27,038 nt of DNA from Acidobacteriota bacterium (GTDB lineage Bacteria > Acidobacteriota > Terriglobia > Terriglobales > Acidobacteriaceae): positions 1 through 27,038 of the forward strand of contig JAJZAL010000045.1 of assembly GCA_021799405.1 (NCBI GenBank). Direction: 5' to 3'. Made by a program: the position numbers and the translations under genes. The notes beneath the pieces were generated by a model, which saw only the letters and a program-made list of their open reading frames with translations, ran no database searches and had not been told where the DNA came from. Numbering within the stretch: the first letter of the stretch is position 1; each line of letters begins with the position of its first letter. This document shows positions 8,073 through 15,138 of the stretch, one piece after another.

Positions 8073-8825
8073 TCATGCTGGCGTGCGCTGTTCCGCGGGC
8101 GGCGTCTTCTTTCGAGGGGACACCTGCTGGTCTTCCATGCCTTGAGCGGCTTCAGCCATCTTCAGGTGCTTTTCCATGAGGCGGCTTGCCTCTTCCGGCT
8201 TGCGAGCTCGGATTGCCTTGTAAATTTCGCGGTGGAGTTCGGCGGATTCGCGCAGATCGCGTGATCGTTCGGCGGTTTTGCGCCGTTTGTCGTACAGTGC
8301 CGAGGTGATAGTTTCCATGAGCGCCGCAAGAATCGGATTGCCGGAGGCGCGGGCGATGGTGCGATGGAAGGCGATGTCGTGAATCAGGTACTCGGCGGGC
8401 TTGTCGAAGGTGGCGTACATCTCGGTGACTTCTTCAGCCAGGGCGCTGTGATGTTCCTCTTTGCCGCGTTCCGCCGCGAGGGCAGCCATGTGGCTTTCGA
8501 GAATGAGGCGGGCCTCGAACATTTGCCATGGCTGGAAGCCGTAGAGCGCGCCCATGAAATCAAAAGAAGACTTGCCGAGTTCCGGCGGGCCGTCAGCGAC
8601 GAAAGTGCCGACGCCATGGCGCACCTTCATGACGCCCATGGCGGCCAGGTAGCCGATGCCGGTGCGCAGGCTGGCACGGCTGATGTTGAGCATCTGGGCG
8701 AACTCGCGTTCGGGGGGGATTTTGTCGCCCGCTTGCAATGTGCCGTCTTCAATGAGTTTGCGGATGTGGTTGACCACCTGCATGGTACGGTGAGTTTCTG
8801 GCTTGTCTTTCTTCAGTCTGGGCAT
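8073..8825 (-). CDS. FadR-subfamily GntR transcriptional regulator
   Basis: A 250-residue protein with an N-terminal winged helix-turn-helix (about 14-77, with PPEREFAQMLNISRASLR then HGVGTFV) and an all-helical FCD effector domain (about 100-225). Asp150, His154, His198 and His220 fit the metal-binding set of FCD domains, which usually sense small organic acids. In a pectin locus the likely ligand is a hexuronate or a downstream keto-sugar acid; that is inference. It is a monocistronic gene between two secreted pectin enzymes and probably controls the four TGGT-N3-ACCA sites. The recognition-helix end reads SRASLRTGIGYL where SRxxVREALxxL is more usual. The C-terminal tail (about 226-250) is charged and likely disordered. 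The ribosome site before the ATG is weak. Confidence 0.9.
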   Translation of the reverse strand: MPRLKKDKPETHRTMQVVNHIRKLIEDGTLQAGDKIPPEREFAQMLNISRASLRTGIGYLAAMGVMKVRHGVGTFVADGPPELGKSSFDFMGALYGFQPWQMFEARLILESHMAALAAERGKEEHHSALAEEVTEMYATFDKPAEYLIHDIAFHRTIARASGNPILAALMETITSALYDKRRKTAERSRDLRESAELHREIYKAIRARKPEEASRLMEKHLKMAEAAQGMEDQQVSPRKKTPPAEQRTPA

Positions 8826-8846
8826 GGGACGTTCGTTTATCTCCCG

Positions 8847-8875
8847 AAGCTAAGTCAATCGAGTGACTTGAGCTT
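8847..8875. promoter_or_regulatory. Imperfect palindrome just upstream of the regulator gene
   Basis: AAGCTAAGTCA and TGACTTGAGCTT form an inverted repeat with a six-base centre and a single extra base in one arm, 21-50 bases upstream of the regulator ATG. It does not contain the TGGT-N3-ACCA core, so it may be a site for another regulator or a different mode of autoregulation. Confidence 0.45.
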
Positions 8876-8881
8876 ATTCCC

Positions 8882-8915
8882 GGAGAGGGGAAGCGAACGG
8901 GCTGCTTCCCTCTCC
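8882..8915 (-). terminator. Long hairpin downstream of the GH28 gene
   Basis: GGAGAGGGGAAGC and GCTTCCCTCTCC pair over 12 bp with one bulged G and a 9-base loop, about 85 bases after the GH28 stop. There is no U-run, so it may act as a 3' stabilising or factor-dependent terminator structure. It also lies in the regulator's upstream region. Confidence 0.4.
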
Positions 8916-8999
8916 AATGAATCAGTGCTAGTCCCGGTCGAGCCACGAAGATCTTAGATCCGGCCGGGATGAATTTTTTGTCCCGGATGGCCAATCAGT

Positions 9000-10286
9000 C
9001 TAGTGCATGGACAACTTTGCGCCGGCCAGAGTTGTGATGCCCTTGCCCACACTGGCGTGGACACGGAAATCTTTGGCATTTACCTGCGCGTTGCTGATGA
9101 CCATTCCTCTTTGAGCGTCAATCTTAACGTTATCGAGCACTACATCGCGAATCGGGGCCTCGGGCAGGCCGGCAATGGCGCCTGCATTCTTGCTGCCGGT
9201 GGCAATGAAGTTCTCGACGGTGATGTTGTGAAAATGCGGTGTCAGGCGCGTGACGGGAGCAGGGGGATCCGGAGTCGGCGGGTAGATTCTGGGGTAGAAC
9301 TCACTGATGACAAGAGCATTCTTCACGTTCTGCATGTGAATGTTCTTGAATACCAGATCGCTGACGTCATTGCCCCGATCTCGGTTGGCCTTGACGCGGA
9401 TTCCATTGTCGGTGCCGTTGAAGGTGATGTTGTCAGCGTAGATATGCTGCGCGCCACCAGCGATCTCACTGCCGACCGAGAGCCCGTGGCCGTGCAGGAA
9501 GGTGCAATTCTTGATGGTGATGTATTGACTGGGCGAATTGTCACTCGATTTCGGCATGCCGGACTTGATGGCTACGTCGTCGTCGCCCACGTTGGCGAAG
9601 ACATGCTCGATCAGGACATGAGTGGACGAAAAGGGATCCATGGCGTCGGTATTGGGCGAGTGCTGTGGCGCCAGGATGCGAACGTTGCGGATGGTGACGT
9701 AGTCGGAGTAATAGGGGACCACCTGCCACATGCCGGAGTTTTCGATGGTGACGCCTTCAAGGAGGACATGCCTGCAGTGGTCGAAGACGACGCCACGGGG
9801 GCGGGTGAAGGTGTTGCCCATGACACCTGCGTGGCGGACCTTGCGGGCGGCTTTCCACCAGCCAGCCCCGTTGCCATTGATGGTGCCCTGGCCGACGATG
9901 CTTACGTTGTGGGCATCCTTGGCGCTGACGAGCGCCTGGCGGCCGGGAGCGCGGAACTCGGTAATTTCCGGGTAATCGTTGAAATCGGGCGAGCCGAGGA
10001 GGGTGGCGCCTTTTTCGAGTTTGAGGGTGATGTTGCTTTTGAGCACGATGGGGCCGCTGAGGTAGGTGCCAGGCGTGAGGAGGACAGTGCCGCCGCCTTT
10101 GGCTTCGCAGGCGTCGATGGCGTGCTGGATGGCAGCGGTGTCCCTGGTGATGCCATTGCCCTTCGCGCCGTACGCACGGGGGGTGCAGATGGTCGAACCA
10201 GTTACGGCCGAAGCCGGCGGGGTAGCAGCGGCGAAAGTGCAGGCTGCCAATATGGAAAGCAACAAGAGAGAAGGGGAATTCCGCAT
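9000..10286 (-). CDS. Secreted GH28 glycoside hydrolase (polygalacturonase-like)
   Basis: A 428-residue protein with a signal peptide (MRNSPSLLLLSILAACTFAA, cleavage near ASA at residue 27) and a single GH28 right-handed beta-helix. Motifs are NTDA at 212-215, where NTDG is standard, then GDDD at 234-237, GHG at 266-268 and RVK at 297-299. The three catalytic aspartates are kept. It probably hydrolyses oligogalacturonides or substituted pectin (rhamnogalacturonan or xylogalacturonan types are possible given the altered motif). The start at 10286 is chosen because AAGGAG lies eight bases upstream and the signal peptide begins there; in-frame starts further up would overlap the operator. It has its own promoter with a perfect operator, so it is not simply the tail of the uronate operon. 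Confidence 0.92.
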   Translation of the reverse strand: MRNSPSLLLLSILAACTFAAATPPASAVTGSTICTPRAYGAKGNGITRDTAAIQHAIDACEAKGGGTVLLTPGTYLSGPIVLKSNITLKLEKGATLLGSPDFNDYPEITEFRAPGRQALVSAKDAHNVSIVGQGTINGNGAGWWKAARKVRHAGVMGNTFTRPRGVVFDHCRHVLLEGVTIENSGMWQVVPYYSDYVTIRNVRILAPQHSPNTDAMDPFSSTHVLIEHVFANVGDDDVAIKSGMPKSSDNSPSQYITIKNCTFLHGHGLSVGSEIAGGAQHIYADNITFNGTDNGIRVKANRDRGNDVSDLVFKNIHMQNVKNALVISEFYPRIYPPTPDPPAPVTRLTPHFHNITVENFIATGSKNAGAIAGLPEAPIRDVVLDNVKIDAQRGMVISNAQVNAKDFRVHASVGKGITTLAGAKLSMH

Positions 10287-10341
10287 TCCACGGGCTCCTT
10301 GGAAATTAGAGACGCTCTTCATATTACCCCAGAAATGCAAG

Positions 10342-10356
10342 TGTGGTCATACCACA
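10342..10356. promoter_or_regulatory. FadR/GntR-type operator upstream of GH28
   Basis: TGTGGTCATACCACA is a perfect palindrome with the TGGT-N3-ACCA core at 10344-10354, about 57 bases before the GH28 start. TTGCAAA-like sequence on both sides extends the symmetry (GCAA to the left, TTGC to the right). Confidence 0.72.
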
Positions 10357-10448
10357 TTTGCAAAAGAGAGCGGGACTTCCAGGGATGTGAACACAATCCG
10401 GGAAACCCCGCAGGGAGAAAGTATGCGGCGATTCTGGGGAAACTGAGG

Positions 10449-11222
10449 TTATTGGTTGACGCCGCTGGCGAGGAAGCCGCCATCGACGACGATGGTTTGG
10501 CCGGTGACAAAGGAGCATGCTTCAGAGGAAAGGAAGATGGCTGCGCCAACGACTTCCTCGGTTTTGCCGAAGCGGCCCATGGGGGTACGCATGAGGAGTT
10601 CCTTGCCGCGCGGTGTGTTGTCAAGCAGGTCAGCATTGAGGGCGGTGCGGAAGACGCCGGGTGCAATAGCGTTGACGGTGATGCCGTGTTTGGACCATTC
10701 GACGGCGAGCGAGCGGGTGAGCGAGACGACGGCGGCCTTGCTGGCGGCGTAGGCGGCGACCTCACTGAGCGCGACGAAGCTGTTCAGCGAAGCGATGTTG
10801 ACGATGCGCCCATAGCCGCGGTCGAGCATGTGCTTGCCGAAGATCTGGCAGGCGCGGAGAGTGCCAGTGAGGTTGGTATCGAGGATGCTGTTCCACTCGT
10901 CCTCGGGCATGGTGAGAGTGGGCGTGCGCTTGATTTTGCCTGCGCAATTGATGAGGATATCGACCTTGCCGAAGGACTGGAGGGTTGCGGCGAGGAGGGC
11001 CTCGATCGACCCGCGGTCGCCCGTGTCTGAAGTGAGGCGGAGGGTTTTGCGGCCACGCTGCTCGATTTCCGCGGCGGTTTCGTCGACGTTCTGCCGGCGG
11101 CGCGCACTGGCGACGACATCAGCCCCGGCATCGGCGAGGCCGAGGCTGAGCGCCTTGCCGATGCCCGAGGTCCCGCCGATGACGACGGCGGTCTTGCCTT
11201 GAAGATGGAATAACTGGCTCAT
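10449..11222 (-). CDS. SDR-family sugar-acid oxidoreductase (candidate fructuronate reductase or KduD-like)
   Basis: A 257-residue classical short-chain dehydrogenase: GGTSGIG at 16-22, NCAG at 92-95, Asn117, Ser145, Tyr158 and Lys162. Arg41-Arg43 after the second beta strand suggest NADP(H) preference. The sequence resembles the gluconate 5-dehydrogenase/KduD branch. It is the last gene of the uronate operon, 18 bases after uxaE, with AGGAAA before its ATG. Since no UxuB- or UxaB-type reductase is in the window, it is the best local candidate to reduce fructuronate to mannonate. The alternative is interconversion of 5-keto sugar acids. The reaction is inferred from context, so no symbol is given. 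Confidence 0.85.
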   Translation of the reverse strand: MSQLFHLQGKTAVVIGGTSGIGKALSLGLADAGADVVASARRRQNVDETAAEIEQRGRKTLRLTSDTGDRGSIEALLAATLQSFGKVDILINCAGKIKRTPTLTMPEDEWNSILDTNLTGTLRACQIFGKHMLDRGYGRIVNIASLNSFVALSEVAAYAASKAAVVSLTRSLAVEWSKHGITVNAIAPGVFRTALNADLLDNTPRGKELLMRTPMGRFGKTEEVVGAAIFLSSEACSFVTGQTIVVDGGFLASGVNQ

Positions 11223-11240
11223 TGGATTTCCTGCCTTCCA

Positions 11241-12512
11241 CTACGCGCCGCGCCCGAGAAAGACCGGGGCAATGTGGCGCTCGTAGAGGTTTTCAGTGAC
11301 GTTCTTGGCGACGACCGGCTCGTTGGCTTCGAGGAGATCGAGATAGCGGCGACCCATTTTGGCTGCGACCTTGAAGCCAACGTGAAGAAGCTGGCGGAAG
11401 CTCGAATTGTAGGCCGGATTGGACTGCACATGGCGCAGCGCTGAGGTGTACTGCTCGGAGGTCCAGCCGTGGACGGCGTCGGGCGTGGGCAGTTTTGCTG
11501 GATCAATGTCAATGACCGTGGCGTAAGGGGCGCAGAGTTCTTCGCGATGGGCGAATGCATCGGCGTAGACGTCCTTGGCGAGCACGAGCCCGTCGCCGCC
11601 GGCTTCCGCCAGGCCGATGATTTCTTCCAGCCACGTGGTTCCGGCGGTCTTGAGGTGCACGCCGCAGTCAAAGCGCTGCATCGTGCGGTGAATGGCCGGG
11701 TAGATGGAGAACTTGTCGCTGCCGGAGTGGACGCTGAGTTTGAGGTTTGCGGGCAGGCCGTAGTGCTTGACGGCGTAGTTGATGGCCGCGACGTCCAGGG
11801 CCATTTCTCGCTCGAACTGGACCGCGTCGCCCACGTAGTCGACGCCCTTGTTGAAGCGACCGCTGAACTTGGGAGCGATGGTCTGGATGGGGATCTTTTC
11901 GTCCGCGATGGCAGTGAGGATGATGAGAAGCTCGACGGGGCTCTGGGCGCGGTCGGTTTCGTCCATGGAGATTTCTGGGATGAAGTTGCCCTTGCCTTTG
12001 ACGCTTTCGATTTTGCGATAGACCTGGCCGGCCTGCTGGATGGCGGCGAGGAACTTGGAGGCAGTTTCGCGGAGATTTTCAGCCGTGATGGTGAATTCTT
12101 CGTCGATGCCATCGAGCTTGACCTTGCCCTGCAACTCGGGGTGGCGCTGGATGAAGGCGTCAATATCAGCCGCGGCGGCGGGTTTGCCGATGAGGTCAGC
12201 CACGTCGATAGTGTAGAAGTCGCAGGCTGGAAGAAAGCGGCCGACGGTTTCGAGCGTGATGTGGTCCGCGTCGCAGAAGTAAGGCTTATCCCAGTTCAGC
12301 GACTTGACGGCTTCATCCGCGGCGGCACGGACGCTGGAGGGCTCGGAGCCGATGATGAGGTGCTCGCGGTTGGACTTGTTCCATACCGGGATGATTTGCT
12401 TGCCGACTTTCTGCGCCTGGATGCAGGCGGCGAGCTGTGCTTTTGCCTGGTGTGCAAAGCGGTCGCCGGTGCCCAACGAATATTTGTTCAAGATGAGCGA
12501 ATTGCTTGCCAC
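11241..12512 (-). CDS. uxaE: Tagaturonate epimerase UxaE
   Basis: A 423-residue protein that I recognise as the UxaE family described from Thermotoga maritima: YSLGTGDRFAHQ at 11-22, DADH at 81-84 followed by a TIDVADLIG segment, HSGSDKFS in the middle and HLKTAGTTWLEE later. UxaE converts tagaturonate to fructuronate, so galacturonate can be funnelled into the glucuronate branch without altronate enzymes. The start is a GTG at 12512, one base after the stop of the preceding gene, with GAGGA about nine bases upstream. Translation is probably coupled. The position between a uronate isomerase operon and an SDR reductase fits the function well. Confidence 0.88.
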   Translation of the reverse strand: MASNSLILNKYSLGTGDRFAHQAKAQLAACIQAQKVGKQIIPVWNKSNREHLIIGSEPSSVRAAADEAVKSLNWDKPYFCDADHITLETVGRFLPACDFYTIDVADLIGKPAAAADIDAFIQRHPELQGKVKLDGIDEEFTITAENLRETASKFLAAIQQAGQVYRKIESVKGKGNFIPEISMDETDRAQSPVELLIILTAIADEKIPIQTIAPKFSGRFNKGVDYVGDAVQFEREMALDVAAINYAVKHYGLPANLKLSVHSGSDKFSIYPAIHRTMQRFDCGVHLKTAGTTWLEEIIGLAEAGGDGLVLAKDVYADAFAHREELCAPYATVIDIDPAKLPTPDAVHGWTSEQYTSALRHVQSNPAYNSSFRQLLHVGFKVAAKMGRRYLDLLEANEPVVAKNVTENLYERHIAPVFLGRGA

Positions 12513-12513
12513 T

Positions 12514-13797
12514 TTAGGATTCCTCGTTTGTCAGTTTTCCGCGCCAGGCCCAAAGGCCGAGGGCGGGGTTGGGGATGAAAAAGATGTCTTCACCGTCGAC
12601 AGTGTTGTAGCCCTGCTGGAGCATGTGGATGTCGTACTTCTGCTGGAGCGCGCTCAAATCGCCGTAAGCAAAGGCGACGCCTTCCACTTCTTCGCGTGTG
12701 AGATGACCGGGCGCCCAGGTGATTTTGAATCGGCCCTCGGAAGAGCCGTGGATGAGATGCGCGGCGGCGCTGAGATCGTTGGCCAGGTCGGGGTTGTCGC
12801 GCACCGCGTCGAGCGTGGCGGGCGTACCGCGATATCCATACTTTCGGATAAGCGCGTCGATACCCTTGTCTTCGCCGAATTCGCGGACACCGGGTGCGAG
12901 GATGATGAGCTCGGCGTTGTCCGCGAGCGCCATGCGCGTGCGGTAGACGGCCTTGTTGCCGAGCCAGGTGGAGTGGAACTCGTGGGGGTCGAGGTAGACG
13001 ACGGCTTTGCGGATGGGCTCTTCGAGGATTTCGAAGTTGACCTTGAGACTAAGCTCGGCGGCGCGCTGGAAGCACTCGACGTCGTCACCAATGTAGAGGC
13101 CGCGGACGGCGAGCGAGCCCTCGGCGGTGCGGCCTACGACGGTGAGCACGTAAACGATGGGCAGGTGCTTGAGGAAGTGGTCGGAGGCGTAGTTGAGGAC
13201 GCGGCGTACAGGGTTGTCGGCGCGGCCCATGATGCGCTCCATGCCGTAGACGGCGCCGAGGTAGTGGCTGCGGTTGATGCCTTCGCGCCCGCCGGTTCCG
13301 ACCAGAATGTTTTTGTTGTAGTTCGCCATGCCGATGACTTCGTGGGGCACGACCTGCCCGATGGAGAGGATAAGATCGAATCCGCCCTGCGAGATGAGCT
13401 TGTTGATCTGCGCGGGCCATGGGTAATCGAGCTTGCCTTCGGATTGTTCGCGGATGAATTTGGCGGGGACTTCGCCGATGGTTTCAATATCGGTGCGCCA
13501 GTTGTGAATTTTGAAGAGGTTCTGGGGCATGTCGCCGAACATGCGGGTGATTTGCGCGGGCTGCATGGCGACGTGTGTGCCGAGCGCGGGCAGAACGGCC
13601 TGCAGGCGCTCGCCGTAATACTGCCATGCGAAGCGTGTGAGTTCGCCGGCGTGGGAATGGGAGCGGGTTTGATCGGGCGGGACCGCGAGCACGCACTTGC
13701 GGTCGCCGAGTTTGGTAAGGCTCTCGATGAGGAGCGACTGGAGTTGCTCCTGCGAGAGTTCGGTATCGACATTGCCAACGGAACAATAGAGGCTCAT
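12514..13797 (-). CDS. LarA-type nickel-pincer racemase/epimerase homologue
   Basis: A 427-residue member of the LarA (DUF2088) superfamily. PDQTR at 41-45 matches the DxTR nucleotide-binding motif, and His75 in LGTHVAM matches the GTH catalytic histidine. His152, Lys162 and His178 have exactly the spacing of His174, Lys184 and His200 in Lactiplantibacillus plantarum LarA, where the lysine carries the nickel-pincer nucleotide. The active site is therefore complete. Lactate racemase itself would make little sense here. LarA homologues acting on other 2-hydroxy acids, including gluconate/mannonate C2 epimerisation, have been reported as I recall. In this operon a mannonate-to-gluconate epimerase is the leading idea. 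The ATG at 13797 overlaps the transporter stop as ATGA. LarB, LarC and LarE for cofactor synthesis are not in the window. Confidence 0.88.
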   Translation of the reverse strand: MSLYCSVGNVDTELSQEQLQSLLIESLTKLGDRKCVLAVPPDQTRSHSHAGELTRFAWQYYGERLQAVLPALGTHVAMQPAQITRMFGDMPQNLFKIHNWRTDIETIGEVPAKFIREQSEGKLDYPWPAQINKLISQGGFDLILSIGQVVPHEVIGMANYNKNILVGTGGREGINRSHYLGAVYGMERIMGRADNPVRRVLNYASDHFLKHLPIVYVLTVVGRTAEGSLAVRGLYIGDDVECFQRAAELSLKVNFEILEEPIRKAVVYLDPHEFHSTWLGNKAVYRTRMALADNAELIILAPGVREFGEDKGIDALIRKYGYRGTPATLDAVRDNPDLANDLSAAAHLIHGSSEGRFKITWAPGHLTREEVEGVAFAYGDLSALQQKYDIHMLQQGYNTVDGEDIFFIPNPALGLWAWRGKLTNEES

Positions 13798-15104
13798 GCT
13801 GTCATCTCCGCTTTTTGCAGTCCTGGTGCGAGGAGAATGATAAAAACCCAGGCGATCAGATATGCGCTGGCGGCGATGAAGAACAGGGGTGCATAAGTGT
13901 GCATGTACTGAAGAATGAGGCCAGCGGCAGCGGCGATCAGTGCGCCGCCAATGGCGCCAGCGGTGCCGCCGATGCCGGTGACGGAGGCAACCTCGCTGCG
14001 CGGGAACATATCCGAGACGGTGGTGAAGAGATTGGCGGACCAGCCCTGGTGTGAAGCGGTTGCCAGGCTCAGGAGGCCGATGGAAGCCCACTCATTGTTG
14101 ACGTAGGCCACCAGAAAGATGGGCACCACGGCGAGCGCGCAGGAGAGCATCGCGGCCATACGGGCGCGCGTGTTCGACATGCCCAGTTTCCGGAAGGGCG
14201 CGGGCAGCCACCCGCCGAAGATGCTGCCGACTGTGGCTGCGGTGTAGACGATCATGAGCGGCAGGCCAAGATGCTCAAGATCAAGATGAAACTTGCTGTG
14301 GAAATAGGAAGGCAGCCAGAAGAGATAGAACCACCAGATAGGATCGGTGAGGAACTTACCGACGACGAAAGCCCAGGATTGCCGGTAAGCGAAGAGTTTG
14401 AGCCACGGCGTGGCGGGTTTTGGTGCTTCCGTTTGGCCCTCGTTGATGTATTGGAATTCGGACGGGGAGAGCCTGCGATGCTCGGACGGCTTGCGGTAGT
14501 AGAGAAGCCAGACCACGATCCAAAGGGTGCTGAAGACGCTGGTGATGAGAAATCCGGCATGCCATGTGTGAAAGGTGAGCACGATCCAGGGCACGGCGAT
14601 GGGAGCAATGATGGCTCCGAGGTTTGTGCCTGAGTTAAAGAGGCCGGTTGCGAGCGAGCGCTCGCTTTGGGGAAACCACTCGGCGACGGTCTTGATGGCA
14701 ACGGGGAAGTTGCCCGATTCCCCCAACCCGAGGAAGAAGCGGGCGAAGCCGAATTCCAGCACGGTGTCTGCCAATGCATGGCCCCAGGCGGAGAGGCTCC
14801 AGATAATCATGACGGCGAGGTAACCGATGCGCGTGCCCACCCTGTCAATGAAGCGCCCCATGACGAGCATGCCGAGGGCGTAGGCGATCTGGAAGGCGAC
14901 GACGACCCAGCCGTAGTCTGCCTGGCTCATGCCGATGCTGTGTTGGATGGTGGGCTTGAGTATGCCGAGCACCATGCGATCCATGTAATTGAGGGTGGTG
15001 GCGGCGAAGAGCAGAGCGCAGATTGTCCAGCGCACCTTGCCTGTTGGGCGCGGATGCCCGGGAATGTTTTCGCGCACGGCGTTCGCGCTCTGATTGCCTT
15101 CCAT
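13794..15104 (-). CDS. exuT: MFS hexuronate transporter (ACS family, ExuT-like)
   Basis: About 436 residues with twelve predicted membrane segments. NYMDRMVLGIL ends the first segment, the loop motif MGRFIDRVGTRIG follows segment two, and GESGNFPVAIKTVAEWFP with SERSLATGL is the hallmark of the anion:cation symporter family that includes ExuT. It should carry galacturonate or glucuronate across the inner membrane with protons. It is second in the operon, 34 bases after uxaC. Two ATGs occur in tandem (15107 and 15104); AAGGAG lies two and five bases before them, so the second is preferred. Its stop overlaps the next start. Confidence 0.9.
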   Translation of the reverse strand: MEGNQSANAVRENIPGHPRPTGKVRWTICALLFAATTLNYMDRMVLGILKPTIQHSIGMSQADYGWVVVAFQIAYALGMLVMGRFIDRVGTRIGYLAVMIIWSLSAWGHALADTVLEFGFARFFLGLGESGNFPVAIKTVAEWFPQSERSLATGLFNSGTNLGAIIAPIAVPWIVLTFHTWHAGFLITSVFSTLWIVVWLLYYRKPSEHRRLSPSEFQYINEGQTEAPKPATPWLKLFAYRQSWAFVVGKFLTDPIWWFYLFWLPSYFHSKFHLDLEHLGLPLMIVYTAATVGSIFGGWLPAPFRKLGMSNTRARMAAMLSCALAVVPIFLVAYVNNEWASIGLLSLATASHQGWSANLFTTVSDMFPRSEVASVTGIGGTAGAIGGALIAAAAGLILQYMHTYAPLFFIAASAYLIAWVFIILLAPGLQKAEMTA

Positions 15105-15138
15105 CATGACTCCTTACAGCAACGACTGCACTACGACT

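Noticed and set aside
9003..11030. Plus-strand open frame of 675 codons opposite GH28 and the SDR gene
   Set aside because: It spans two well-supported opposite genes and their promoter, with no family features.
12304..13896. Plus-strand open frame of 530 codons opposite uxaE and the LarA homologue
   Set aside because: Antisense to two genes with exact family motifs; no recognisable domain of its own.
13798..14091. N-terminal extension of the LarA homologue up to 14091
   Set aside because: The extra ~98 residues are out-of-frame transporter sequence; the ATGA overlap at 13797 and the family start support the shorter form.
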